NCBI GenBank assembly: GCA_000711775.1
Contig: ARYC01017612.1
Location: 59,154-123,153 of the forward strand
From: Oxytricha trifallax
Taxonomy: Eukaryota; Ciliophora; Spirotrichea; Sporadotrichida; Oxytrichidae
DNA: 64,000 bases
Direction: 5' to 3'
The notes below the pieces were generated by a model, which was not told the DNA's origin, ran no database searches, and worked only from the letters and a program-made list of their open reading frames with translations. Made by a program: the position numbers and the translations under genes. Positions within the stretch are counted from its first letter, which is position 1; the number at the start of each line of letters is the position of its first letter. Positions 1 through 11,090 of this stretch are shown here, piece after piece.

Positions 1-224
1 TAACTTTTCTATCTCTGAGCATTGAAATCTATAGAGAGATCAGGGTTGAATCTATTTCCATGGCCTGATCTGCTTGCTCTTCTCATACTATATCGATTTT
101 ATTAGGCTCTAGGCATATCTTCATTTAAAAAGTCAACTCCATATCTCCGATTTTAGGTCTAAGACTCGATGTCATTGATGATAAAATCCTCTCTATCTTA
201 TTGTTCAAGTTTTTCTGAAATTTT
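1..224 (-). CDS. Partial hypothetical gene running off the left edge
   Basis: Read on the minus strand with TAA/TAG as Gln, the frame is open from an acceptor-like TTTCAG at about 224 to the window edge. The peptide is polar and rich in D, N, R and S, ending in ...FNPDLSIDFNAQR before the edge. No start or stop is visible, so this is an internal exon or MDS. I recognise no domain. The sequence to its right is AT-rich and not coding, which fits an IES or intron boundary. Confidence 0.45.
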
Positions 225-1000
225 AGTGAAACAATTTTGGCAAGTTTGAAATGTTTTGTACTACCATTATAAAACTCTTATAAGTATATAGTAGGATATT
301 TTAAGCAATATTTTTATAAGAGTAGGGGCAAAGCTATTATGATCATGAATACAGTAAAACTTATAGATCTAATTTATCTAAAGATTATCAATATTTATTG
401 AAGTTATTAATTGAAATAGACTTTATAATATTGACTTATATTGAATAACATTTTTGAAAATTATTGAACAATATATAGAAAATTATTATTTTATATTTTG
501 AAGATTTTTGAGAGAATATTTATTATCGTCATAATATTTATATAAATTTTTTCGTATAAATTTCATAATTATCCCACAAATATTTCAATAGAGACAAGTT
601 AAAATTAAGTTTAATTAGGAAGAATAGTCTGACGAGAGGAAATTATAAGTGCAATAATTAACTTAATTGAAAAAATAATAGAAAATACTTAAATTAGGAA
701 TTCTTCCCTTATCATTCAAATTACAATATGTAATCTAAAATTAAGATAAAAATTAATGATCAATTTTAAATCTCTATAAAAATATCAAAGTAATTTTTAG
801 TAAATCATAAAGATTTTTTTTTAATTAAATATCATAGTTTGATTTTAAATCCCAATGAACTTAATCAAATTTATTATAGTAATATATCCATAATATAAAC
901 TTTTGATTATCATTATTCATTTGATGTTAAATTGGGTATTAATTATAAATCATGTTCTTTCATTAAATATTAGTTTTCATTCAATTAAGGAAATAGTATT
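225..1000. other. AT-rich non-coding stretch (IES/intergenic)
   Basis: About 775 bases of strongly AT-rich sequence with no frame showing coding character on either strand. It lies between two minus-strand coding segments and may be intergenic or contain IESs. No pointer pair could be fixed. Confidence 0.4.
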
Positions 1001-2206
1001 CTTATAATTGGTGGAATTTTATGATTACTTCTTAAGCTTTTTTCTTAGATCTTTGATAACTAAGCCACGCTTTTCAGGAATTACTATTGATTCTATAATT
1101 TCATAAGATTTTTCACAGTGAACTCATAGAATCCAGTTTGCTGCTAGATATGACTTTAACTTCTTGCCATTAAATCGTTAATATTAATTCCACTTCTAGT
1201 TTTTTCTAGTTCCCTAACACTTAATGCGAAATTTTGATTCAAATCACTGTTTATTCTTTTAATATCTATTCTATCTTCTCTCAAGCTACTATCTTAAGCT
1301 AATTGACTATTATTATTGTATAATTGCGTCTGGCAAAAAGGACAAATCTTCTTGGAGATATTTTAAACTGTTAAATCAAGAGCATCTGTTTACTCAATTT
1401 ATATCAATTTCAAGTATTTATGTAAATCTTCCTGAGAAACGTTAACAGTGGATCTGCGATTAAATGAGTTAATTAGGTTCATATATTCGAGTGGGAAAGC
1501 CAACTAACTATCATAGTAGAGATAATTATTTGTACTCAATAGTTTTATATGAGTTGGAAAAAGAAAGTTCAAGCTGTCATTTTAATCAAGAGTGAAGTAA
1601 TAAGTACATTATTACAGTGGAATCATATGTATAATTATAATGTAAAAAACAAAAAAAACTATTATCAGTTATAATTGAAACTAGGCTTGTATCAAGTTAC
1701 ATGCTACGATGATATCCTGTTGAACTAAATTAGAAATTACAGGTTCAATTTAATAGAATCTATGTCTCTCCTCTATAGTGAGGTATCTCTGGTAAATTGA
1801 TAGGTATTTATTTTGTTTTTAATTGATGTTTGACACTTTCTCGAGTCTGATTGAATTTAAAGTCCAAAAGCACCTTATTATACTGTAATTAGGACCCTTA
1901 CTTTGGACGAATTTTTAAATGCAGGAAATCTCGTTTTTCTTTTGAAAAGCAATATAAGTTCCTATATAAATATGAGTAATTCTTAAATGGCTTAAAATTT
2001 ATGAGAGTATTTTTTAATTATTTGTACTTACTGAATTTCTAAGTAGTTATTAGATCTCTTTCAATTATTGTTTTCTTGCTTCCCTCTTGATTTTTGGCTG
2101 AGTAATTTCTGTGATCAAGCGCATCTATATATTTAAAAGCAACAGCAACTGGGGCATCAAAATCCTTTTGTTTTAAGAAATTATCTATAAGCAATTCTTG
2201 AGACAT
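1000..2206 (-). CDS. Hypothetical protein with a CPFC motif, several exons/MDSs
   Basis: The start is ATG at 2206 on the minus strand (MSQELLIDNFLKQKDF...). Coding blocks follow at about 2206-2030, 1975-1900, 1870-1720 and 1560-1000, separated by an intron-like GTAAGTAC...TTTTAAG segment and by AT-rich segments. The third and fourth blocks give helical, charged protein with one CPFCQTQL motif near 1330, possibly half of a zinc-binding site. The last block continues in one frame with no TGA and is Q/K-rich. I do not recognise the family. Exact exon and IES borders and the stop codon near 1000 are not settled. Confidence 0.5.
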
Positions 2207-2719
2207 AGAGCCTTATTTTTTCTTTAAAATATGTGCATCTGAAGAGGAGAAATACCAATTCACTGGTTTCGATAAACTATTATTGACAATTTATTTAAGG
2301 ATTTAATTTAGCAAATAAACTACAAGCAACAAAATATATGGGTTGACTGGGGGTAGTACTTACTAATATATGACAGTGTCTGGCAGAATAAAATTAAATT
2401 TAATAGGTTGAACAAGCTGCTTTGAAGTAGGTTTCTTCCAGAGATAGTGCAAGAAGTAATCAATTTCATTTATGTATGAAACGTTTTACATTTCACGATA
2501 ATATTATAAATGATATATTACAATTTATTTTATAATTTTTAACACTAAAGATCAATATTAAAAACTAAAAATGCTTATAGAATTACATAAGTAAATAAGA
2601 CTTTGATTTATCTTTTGTAATTATATTTATTAATTTATTGATAACCAATAATATTGTCACGCCAAGATATTTATAAAAATAACTCCATTTAAGTATATAT
2701 GATATTTTAATATTATCTA
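2207..2719. other. Intergenic AT-rich stretch left of element A
   Basis: No frame has coding character. The stretch separates the divergent start of the 1000-2206 gene from the left end of transposon A. Homology between elements A and B stops at about 2720 (shared motif TTTAGCTAAA), which I take as the left border of A. Confidence 0.4.
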
Positions 2720-2831
2720 TTTAGCTAAAATTCTTAAAATTTGAAAGAATGATTATTTTTAAGATCAACAATTTAACAGAATATACCATGATATATTCCC
2801 ATCTTTATTATTGATATCTCTCATCAATACT

Positions 2832-5498
2832 TCAAGTTTTTGACATTTTTCTGTATGCGCTCTCTCCGATCAGTTGCTTTAAATCTTCAAGACTCTCAAT
2901 TGCATCGTTGTCCTTTTAAGCGTCAGTAACCGCTTCTATAAGCACCTTGCTAAATCGCTTTTTGTAAATCAAAGTAACAAGTTATTCCAACTTGTCAAAT
3001 CTCTCTATTGATATTTTCTTCATCCTGAGTAGTATCTGCTGCTTGGGTAAGGTAGATACTGGAAAATATTTAGACTGCAACCCACCCATGCTCCTTGAGC
3101 TCCTGCCCCTCATTTACAGATATTAGCCCTCGGAGGTGATCTTACAAGCAATAAGCACTTAAGCATCAGTTCTAAACCTAGTATTGTATCCATAGCTTTC
3201 CTCCTGAGTTAGTATCAACACCCCATTTTGCCATGATTCAATTTCCTCTAAAGTGTCTTGGGAGATACCTGTCTTCACTCTTAAATTGCAAATCTATTCA
3301 ATCGTGTCTTTCACAATTTTCTTCTCATGATCATCACAAAAAATGATGAAAGGAAGAGCCTGGCCGCATTCTTAGATTTCGTTCTTAATTCTTGAGAGCC
3401 TTTCTTCCTCACTTGAACAGACGATAACATCACCCTAATCCTACCTCAGCTCATGCAATTGTTCATACTCGCTCTTGAACTTTAGAATTTTTGGCTTAAT
3501 GCATACCTGTGCAAGCACTCTCTAGATTCCGTAATCACAAGTGGCGCTAAACATGTAGGACCTTGTCAATCCTATATCCCAAATCCCTTGCAACTTACCA
3601 TCATGACAATAAAATGGATGCTTCCAAGTAATTCGATCAAATTCATCCACTATCAAAATGTCAAACTACCTTTTAGTAATGTAGAAGTTTTCAATTGTTT
3701 CTATTTGGAACTAGATGCCCAATGGTTAAAGAAACTTCTAGGTTTACATCTTGAGAATCTTGTCAGGAATTAATATAACAACCTTTTTCCCTTGCTATAT
3801 CCAAAAACAAGACAATAGCCCTTGGACCCACGTCTTGCCAGATGCAGTTGGCATCTGGATTTAAATGCTGTTTTCTATCTGATTCAAGACAATTGCTGCT
3901 ATTGTTGACTAATAGGTTGAATGTTTGTAATCTAAGCAATTCTCCTCCATTTAATAGGAACATTTTAAGATTTCATCTAAAGTGATCTTGTAATCAGAGT
4001 TCTATGATTCAAAGAATTCTTACCACATTTCCTGGCTTTTGCATTCAAGTTAAGATTGGTTTTAAAAACTTTAAGTGCATGATTAGAGCTTACTAAGTTC
4101 ACGCATCCACAAAGTCTCATCGCAGGTAAATATTTATTCTAGTTGGTCGAGTTCATAGTCCTTTATTGATTGAAGCACGACTACCAATCTTTCTAGTTGC
4201 AGTTTAATGTGGTCCCTCTTAGCGAGCATCGTCAATAGTATTCTCCTTTAAGAGAAGATTCCTAGCAGTTCATCTATTTGATTAGAGGGGTCCTATTTCA
4301 CTTTTGTTATTGAAAGCATTTTAACAAGATCTTCTCTATAAAGTTTATTGACCCTCCTGATAGTTGAGATGCAATCCTCAAATAGAAAATTCTCTCTACA
4401 TTTTACTATCATCCCAGCTTCACTTTCACTGAATCCACTTTTTACTAGGTACTTTTGAAAGTTTAGTATGCTTTCCGGTAAAGTGATAGATTTGAGACAT
4501 TAAAGAGAATTTAAATCGAGCAGGAGACTAACCAATCCAGCTGTCATTGGCTAATTTGAATCTTTTAGATGTCGGTTTATTGATGATGCCATTACACCCA
4601 GGATTATTTTCTCAGACTTGTCAAAAGCTGAGGTATCAATATTGTGTTTTAAGTTTGGAAAAAGTGTGTGAGTGAGAGTCTAGCCTTCCAAAGATAATTC
4701 TTTTATGATCTAGCATGCTGCTAAATGGAATTTCAGGATTTATTGCTGTGAATATTTTGTGAGTTCCTACTCAATGCACTAAATCTCCCTATTTTTGAAC
4801 AAATCTATAATGTGCTATTGCTATTGCTTGATTTAAGTTTCAACACTCTAACTGTAAAAATCTCTGTCAGAGATGAGCGCTGAGTTTAACTTTGAAATCA
4901 TGCTATGCTGAAATTCTTCTTTAAGATCGGAGAAGTGCTGAATGATGAACAATGACAACTACGACATGTCATTTTAGGTTTAGGAGGCTTGTTTGACACG
5001 TTGAAATGGAGCCTAGATTCGATGCTTCTAAATACTCTTGTGATCGCTGGATGCCATTTCATCTGCAGGGCCTCTTTTGTTTAACATCGAGTCTTTCTTC
5101 TTTATGACGCTGTTCAGATTTCGTTTAAGATGCTATCTCTTCACTCTAATATAGTTCTTGACAAGATCTCGATCAAGCTCATTAAGAGGGTATACTTTCA
5201 TCTTGGGGTGATTTTAGATATCCTTAAAAGTTTTTTAGTAGTTATTGGTGATTAACCCTAAGGTCATCTTCGCTTCCGAGCATGGAACTTCAGCATCTTC
5301 TTGATCATAATATTGCTTGAAGTCGGTATAGGTCTTAATTTTTCTTACATCACTTTCTTTGCGCTTTTGTTTTTAGTCCCTTTTGTTAAGTTTTGTGGAC
5401 AACTTAGATATCGATGATGATAGAGATTTTGTAGTTGAAGGCTTAGAATTACAGCGTGAGTCATCACTGTCATACATTGACTCTTAAGAGCTGCTCAT
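2832..5498 (-). CDS. Superfamily 2 helicase of transposon A
   Basis: One frame of 889 codons including the stop (TCA at 2832-2834 on the plus strand), from ATG at 5498, with no internal TGA that I found. The N-terminal 100 or so residues are Ser/Lys-rich (MSSSQESMYDSDDS). The helicase core is in the C-terminal half. Motif I is TASGKT (about 3830), motif II is DEFD in VDEFDRITW (about 3650), motif III is SATCD (about 3550) and motif VI is QMRGRSSR (about 3105). These are the nucleotide-binding and arginine-finger motifs of DExD-type SF2 helicases; the rest of the protein does not match a subfamily I know. It is divergently transcribed from the 22-kDa-type ORF across a repeat-rich spacer. I infer a role in transposition or copying of the element. 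The copy in element B is frameshifted, so A is the better-preserved version. Confidence 0.8.
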
Positions 5499-5599
5499 TT
5501 TAAATTTTTTGAATCTGTGATTTTTTTAATTTTAATAAATTCAAATTTAATTTATTTAATCTTGAACTCAAATCTCTTTCATGGTTTAAATCAACAAAA

Positions 5600-5735
5600 G
5601 GGGGAGGGTGTGATTGAAATTTTTAACACAAGAAATTTTTCAAAAAATCACAAAAAAGTCTCGAAAAAATCACAAAAATCACAAAAAATGTAAAAAAATC
5701 ACAAAAAATCACCAAAAAATTACAGGATAAAAAAT
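5600..5735. repeat. AAAAATCAC-type simple repeats between divergent ORFs of element A
   Basis: Many imperfect copies of a roughly 10-12-base unit (AAAAAATCACAAA) lie in the spacer between the helicase and the 22-kDa-type ORF. The same spacer of element B (18920-19075) has the complementary version. Being kept in both copies, it may be the shared promoter region, but that is inference. Confidence 0.6.
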
Positions 5736-5906
5736 TCTCATTTTTATAAAAATAGATCACATAGACCCCCACCTTTTTTGGAAAATATATAATTATTAAT
5801 ACCTTTCCACCTTCCCAAGAATCATTTCAATTGAAATCGCTGTTTTTCTTATAGTTAAGGTAGGTAATAATATTTTATTTTTAATTGGCAATAGGGAATT
5901 TCATAT

Positions 5907-6751
5907 ATGGAGACAATTTCTCAGAAAAGATCACATCAGCAATTTCAGATGAGTGATAGTCAAGCTGAGGAGAGCATTTTGAAGATCACACCCCATGAGC
6001 TTGGGGGAAAGTTCAAGTCCAAAGTTGAGATATACACCTATCTAACTGAGATTCGTAATAATTGCTGCCCATGACATTTATAGTGGGATACTACATGCCA
6101 CCAATCGAGGGCATCAACAGAGAATACCTCCGTCTGATTTTTAAGGGAAGCAAGAGGCTTCTGAAAATGGACCAGATCAAGATGGTGAAGGTGCCAAAGT
6201 ACGATGAACTTTCAGTAAGGCAGCTATATTTACAAGTGTGTGACGACTAAGAGCTCAGCATATATCTGCCTGATATGTCAGAGAAATCCAAGCCTATCGA
6301 CAGGCAATACTTCTTCAACATTCCTAACACAATCCAGCCCGAGTATCTCTCACACATCATCAACAAGTCAAGGGTGAGTAGGATCGGTGGTGATGGGCAA
6401 GGTCAAAAGAATGACTACATACTCATCTCTGACGACTGGTTCTCCCAGTTGACCAGCCATCCATTCATTTCAAGTAACTTACTATATCTTTTAACTAACT
6501 AAAACTTAGAAAAATCGGGGAGGACCATGCAACTTTTAAAAGCTTCAACGAAATTAATGAAGGCCAAAAAACCTAAGCAATCGCCTCCAAAAGTTTTGTC
6601 ACTTAAACGATTCAGAGGTATAGAGCATGCCTCAGCTAGTAAAGGTATTAGGCCAAACGATGGACCTCGACTGATGGAAACGAACACCATGTTTGAATCT
6701 TAATCCGATACTGGCATGATGATCACCAACGCAATTAGATTTAACATTTGA
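5907..6751 (+). CDS. 22-kDa-type TBE accessory protein of transposon A
   Basis: ATG at 5907, three exons. Introns at 6055-6083 (GTAATA...TTATAG) and 6474-6509 (GTAACT...ACTTAG) keep the frame; the stop is TGA at 6749-6751. The protein aligns with the TBE 22-kDa product at 16051: both have a Y-x-YLT start, then G-x-x-PP/T-x-EG, a central FF-x-NI/VLGTI block and a DDW/SAWL-x-HPF/YLS block, and the two introns fall at equivalent places. The C-terminal exon (from 6510) is basic and Pro/Lys-rich. The function of this TBE protein family is not known. It ends head-on against the transposase gene. Confidence 0.8.
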
Positions 6752-6778
6752 GTTTTTAAGGCATAATTTAAATTAAAG

Positions 6779-7798
6779 TCATAAATCAAACTTATCCATT
6801 TTTTTCTTGCATATTTCTCTAATAACATCATCATCCACACTGCTGAAAGCTTACCTCAATACTCGTTTAGCATCAAACTTTTCGTCCTATCCGACAATCT
6901 TCATCTTCATCCTCTTGAACTGGTTCTTAAGCACCGAAAAGTAATTCTCTATAGGATTGTATTGAGGTGAGTAAGGTGGAGTAAATATGAGAATGATGCC
7001 AAGCTCCTCGGTCAATGCCTTGATCTTTTTGCTGTTATGCACTCTTAGATTGTCTAGAACCACAGCAAGTCTACATCTTAAGTTCTATTCATGCAGGCCT
7101 ATGATGAAGTCATAAAACTTTTCAATGTCTACTGACCTCTCATAACTATAGTAAAGTTCAAGACCTTTGTCAGGAGATACTCCAGCAACCACAGCAATAC
7201 TTTTTGTGAATTATAGTTTGTCTTTCACAATGATATTCATATTTTTATTGCTGTACTCTTGCTTGAGATTAGTAGAGTAAGTAAACATCACCTCGTCAAT
7301 AAATACTACCTTTCTTTCTTCCTCTAGTGCATTAGTTAGTTAGCTTCTCATCTCTTAATATAGCTCTATTGTTTTAAGGTTCTAAGTAGGGCTCATGTAT
7401 TTGTTTACTCAAATGAACTTTCTCTTAATTCCTCTTTCCTTATAAATTCGAGAAAGTTTGGAGGGAGAGATTCTCAACTCTGGGAACTTCCTATGGAACA
7501 CCACGCATCTCTCCCCTAAGGTCATTTCAGCCTAGAGCTGCAAGGTAGTCTAATTAGTGAGAAATTCAATGTTGTCTTCAGATAGCTTGGCAACTTTCCA
7601 TATTCGATTATTATCATTTGCTTTTTAGCTTTTGAGTGTGCATATACTCTTAACCAATGAGCAAGGTATGTTGGTAAGTTCATGAATTGATTAGAAGCTT
7701 AAGTATACTGGTGAGTCTTGAGTTTGATTCAAGCATTTAAACCTGAGAAACAGTATTAAGTCATGGACGTTAGTCAATGCACCTGGTTGATTCAGCAT
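6779..7798 (-). CDS. Tc1/mariner-IS630-type DDE transposase of transposon A (one internal TGA)
   Basis: The minus-strand frame runs from ATG at 7798 to TGA at 6779-6781 (340 codons). The catalytic triad is visible: D in FIDEVMF, D in VLDNLRVHN, and E in YNPIENYF following PPYSPQ. The N-terminal half shares the block VFHRKFPELRISPSK with the TBE transposase at 17907 (MFHRKFPDMRISPQS), so the two are related. One in-frame TGA interrupts the protein (KRKFI-TGA-VNKYMSP, about 7405), with the same frame resuming at once. The copy is therefore either inactivated by one substitution or depends on readthrough. Confidence 0.75.
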
Positions 7799-8204
7799 TT
7801 GAAGATTTTCTCAATAAAAGTTGATTGTATTGGTAAGTATTTTGAATTCAAATTTAAAAGTGATTTAATTGATGATTGAAGTGTCATTATTAAACTTTGC
7901 CATTTAGTGGACCAATAAGAGTTTCTTATCATAATTGAGAAAGCTGCTTTTTATCAGGGCATCGAAAATTCCCTCGATCTTAAAAGTACTGCAAGGTTTC
8001 AATCTTTTTAATTGAGCTTTACTTCATTGCGAGTCAATCGAGGATAAAGACTTTAGCTTGAGTTAGTTTTAAAGTGAGGATTGTATTATGAGCTCAACTC
8101 AATCTGAGCTTTGTTAAACTTCATTGAAAATTATCAGTTGCTTACATTTGAAGCATTATTGTAAAATGTAACCCTTTTTCAATACTAAAGCTTTCATTAT
8201 ATAT

Positions 8205-8352
8205 GGGACCTCAATTTCCCCAGGGACCTCATTTTCCCCAGGGACCTCAATTTCCTCAGGACCTCATTTCCCCAGGGACCTCAATTTCCTCAGGACCTCA
8301 ATTTCCCCAGGGACCTCAATTTCCCCAGGGACCTCAATTTCCTCAGGACCTC
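8205..8352. repeat. Minisatellite, unit about 17-19 bp
   Basis: About eight tandem copies of GGGACCTCAATTTCCCCA with small variants (CTCAGG ending in some). It lies just outside transposon A and upstream of the SHMT gene. No coding role is seen. Confidence 0.9.
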
Positions 8353-8958
8353 AAAATCCTCATCGCAGTATTGAACTTATAGAATAGAATTTTTAAATCA
8401 TTTGAGATTGTTTAAGTGTCTATTAAAGAACGATAGACTACAATTTAGCAAAGACTCCACTAAATAATATCAGGATAATGATTCCAGCTATTTTCATTTT
8501 GGTGCTCTAGTTTAAGGGAGACAGCCTCATGATAAAAATAACTTACTGTCTATGATAATTGCATGTTAGCAATTCAAAACAAACCAATATCAATCAAAAC
8601 AAAAGAGGAGAATGACATCATAATAATGAACAATGCAAAAGCTCAATATATATTCTATAATGACTAGTTTTGCTTCTTCTAAGGCTTATAATAAGCAACT
8701 TGATTTTTTTCTTAGAAACGATAAGGATGAATGATAAAACAAATAGCATGAGAGGATATTTGACTCGCACCATCGTTTTCATTGTCATTCAGGAGAGCGA
8801 GAATCTTGATTGAGTCATTTGAGCTAAAATAACGAGGATAATAATTGACTGAATAGTAAAGCCAAAGCAGAGAGGATGATAAAATTATACAATGTTGATT
8901 ATTATTTCTATTTCTTGAATTTCTTAAAATTTAGAGTAATTGGAATAATACTTGTAAA
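8353..8958. other. Upstream region of the SHMT gene
   Basis: About 600 bases with no convincing coding frame. It should hold the SHMT promoter and, in the somatic chromosome, perhaps the telomere-addition end. No specific element could be identified. Confidence 0.4.
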
Positions 8959-10612
8959 ATGCAATCTCAACTTAGATATTTGACTTCAAAGAGAACTCAA
9001 TCTCTTCTCTTCAACTAACTGCCATCTGCCTCATTTGCTGGAAAAATCACCAGATAACTCCCAATGAAGGATTTGACTCTCAAGGAACATGACCCAGAGC
9101 TTTATAAACTCATTGAAAACGAAAAGTTCAGACAATATAGAGGTATTAAATTTAATATTATATAACTAATTGTTATTATTTAAAATTTATTAATGATTGA
9201 GCTTATTGCATCTGAGAATTTCACATACAAATTTGTGATTGAGTGCCTAGGTTCAGCTTTAACTAACAAATACTCTGAAGGCTATCCAGGTGCAAGATAC
9301 TATGGTGGTAATGAATAAACTATAATTAATTAATATAGTGAACACAATTAAATTTATTGGAATAAAAATATTTTTTTAATAGTTTACATTGATAAGATCG
9401 AAGATTTGGCAAGAAATAGAGCTTTAGAAGCATACAGATTAAAATCATCAGAGTGGGGTGTTAATGTACAACCATATTCTGGATCACCAGCAAATCTTGC
9501 AGTATACACTGCACTTCTCCAACCTGGTGACAGACTTATGGGATTAGATTTATGATTTTTAATATAAAAAAAAGTTATTATTTTAATAATAACATAAGGA
9601 GGTCACTTAACTCATGGTTATTACACTGAGACAAAGAAGGTGTCCGCTACTGCTCTTTTCTGGGAATCAAAGCAATACAAAGTCAATCTTCAATCTGGTT
9701 ACATAGATTATGATGCTTTAGAAGTTGCTGCAAAGGAATTTATTATTAACACTATATTGGTAAGAATTTAACTACTTTTATAAGCCAAAGATAATCATTG
9801 CAGGATTCTCCGCATATCCAAGAGATTTGGATTACAAAAGATTTAGATAAATTGCCGATTCAGTTGGTGCTTACCTATTAGCTGATATGGCTCATGTAAG
9901 TGGTCTTGTTGCAGGCTAGGAAGCTAACAATCCATTTGAGTACGCTCATGTCGTATCAACCACTACTCATAAGTCACTCAGAGGTCCCAGAGCAGGCATG
10001 GTTTTTGCTAGAAAAGAATTGATGGACAAAATTGACTTCGCAGTATTCCCCATGCTTCAAGGTGGTCCACACAACCATCAAGTTGCTGGTATCGCTGCTT
10101 AACTCAAGCAAGTTAACACTCCAGAGTTCAAGTAATATTGCAAATAAGTAAAAGCTAATGCTAGAGCACTCGGTGAAGACTTGATTTAAAGAGGCAACTA
10201 AATCATCACAAACGGCACAGACAATCATTTGATATTGCTTGATGTTAGACCACATGGTTTGACTGGCAGTAAACTTGAAAAAGCTTGCGATGAAGTTCAT
10301 ATTACTCTTAATAAGAACACAATCATTGGAGATAAATCAGCTGTAACTCCAGGTGGAGTCAGAATTGGTACTCCAGCAGTCACCACCAGAGGCTATATGG
10401 AAGAAGACATGAAGCAAGTAGGATTCTTCTTGGATGAAACCATCAAGATCTCAAAGCATATCTAATCTACCTCTGGAAAGAAACTTAAGGATTTCTAAGA
10501 TGGACTTGAGAAATCACAAGAAATCAAATAATTGGCTTAGGAAGTTGAAAAGTTCGCATCTCAATTCGATATTCCAGGCTTTGATGCCAAATTAATCGAT
10601 GCTTCAAAATGA
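8959..10612 (+). CDS. SHMT: Serine hydroxymethyltransferase, mitochondrial-type leader
   Basis: Serine hydroxymethyltransferase is a PLP enzyme that moves the serine one-carbon unit to tetrahydrofolate, making glycine. Landmarks in order: IASENF (about 9203), [18 protein letters not shown] (9260-9310), [19 protein letters not shown] (9600), [11 protein letters not shown], the PLP-lysine motif [12 protein letters not shown] (about 9957) and GGVRIGTPA near 10360. I chose ATG 8959 over ATG 9064 because the 35 extra codons are in frame and give a basic, Ser/Arg-rich leader without acidic residues ([18 protein letters not shown]), like a mitochondrial targeting peptide. The stop is TGA at 10610-10612. 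Four short AT-rich IESs interrupt it and leave the frame intact on removal. Length and motifs are normal for the family. Confidence 0.95.
9148..9198. other. IES in SHMT, pointer ATT
   Basis: ATT at 9145-9147 is repeated at 9196-9198. Removing one copy with the 48 AT-rich bases between joins RQYRG to IELIASENF in frame, exactly as in other SHMTs. It lacks intron-like GT...AG ends. Confidence 0.85.
9318..9386. other. IES in SHMT, pointer TA
   Basis: TA at 9316-9317 recurs at 9385-9386. Removing the 67-base AT-rich segment plus one TA joins YYGGNE to YIDKIEDL in frame. Confidence 0.8.
9554..9595. other. IES in SHMT, pointer AT
   Basis: AT at 9552-9553 recurs at 9594-9595. Removal joins GDRLMGLDL to GGHLTHGY with one Gln codon between. 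The pointer is only two bases, so the exact border is uncertain. Confidence 0.7.
9742..9778. other. IES in SHMT, pointer probably TTT
   Basis: TTT at 9739-9741 and 9776-9778. Removal gives [19 protein letters not shown], matching the conserved KPK-I-IAG block of the family. An alternative 25-base GT-AG intron (9761-9785) is also in frame but inserts non-conserved residues, so I prefer the IES. Confidence 0.6.
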
Positions 10613-11090
10613 AACCACAGAACTCCTTAAAGTTCGTCATTTTAGATGAACAATGAAAACTTAACTTAAACATCAATTTCTATCAAAATATTTACTCAGA
10701 GCCTTTGAAATTTATTAGTCGATTATTAATTATTCCAATGTGATAATATATTTGATTATATAATTATAAATATTATTATATTATAATAAAAGCATAAAAT
10801 GCAATAATAATCTTAATCTTTTGTCCCTGGTGATTTCAAGAAAACAACCTCTCATTCAAGCATTAAACTAAATAAATGTACATTTATTTTGAATTGTTTC
10901 ATGTTATTCGATAGTGAAGACTAGCGACTTTGATTTATGGAACACTGCCAACAATAGCATTATAATTGATTTTATAATTGGTATTTAATATAATATTTTT
11001 ATTTTTATTGTAATGGAAAGCAGATGAATGTAATTGGATCACAAAGTAAAACTATAACTTATTGACGTATTAACAATATTTTATTCAGGC
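10613..11090. other. Intergenic, AT-rich
   Basis: 3' flank of SHMT and 5' flank of the FYVE-domain gene. No coding frame, tRNA-like structure or other specific element was seen. Confidence 0.5.

Larger units (their letters stand above)
2720..8000. mobile_element. TBE-related transposon A with SF2 helicase, 22-kDa-type ORF and DDE transposase
   Basis: Three ORFs share the layout of an Oxytricha TBE: a large minus-strand ORF, then a plus-strand 22-kDa-type ORF, then a minus-strand transposase. The 22-kDa-type protein and the transposase are recognisably homologous to those of the TBE at 13900-18009, including two introns at the same positions in the 22-kDa gene. The large ORF is an SF2 helicase instead of the TBE zinc-finger/kinase. 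A decayed second copy (B) is at about 18010-22345. The left border (about 2720) comes from where A and B stop matching. The right border (about 8000) is a guess. I could not see C4A4 telomeric ends on this element. Confidence 0.75.

Noticed and set aside
3588..3963. Short standard-code ORFs around 3588-3963
   Set aside because: They are out-of-frame shadows of the helicase, which reads through on the minus strand with TAA/TAG as Gln.
8205..8352. CRISPR-like array
   Set aside because: Units are adjacent, without unique spacers, in a eukaryotic germline; it is a minisatellite.
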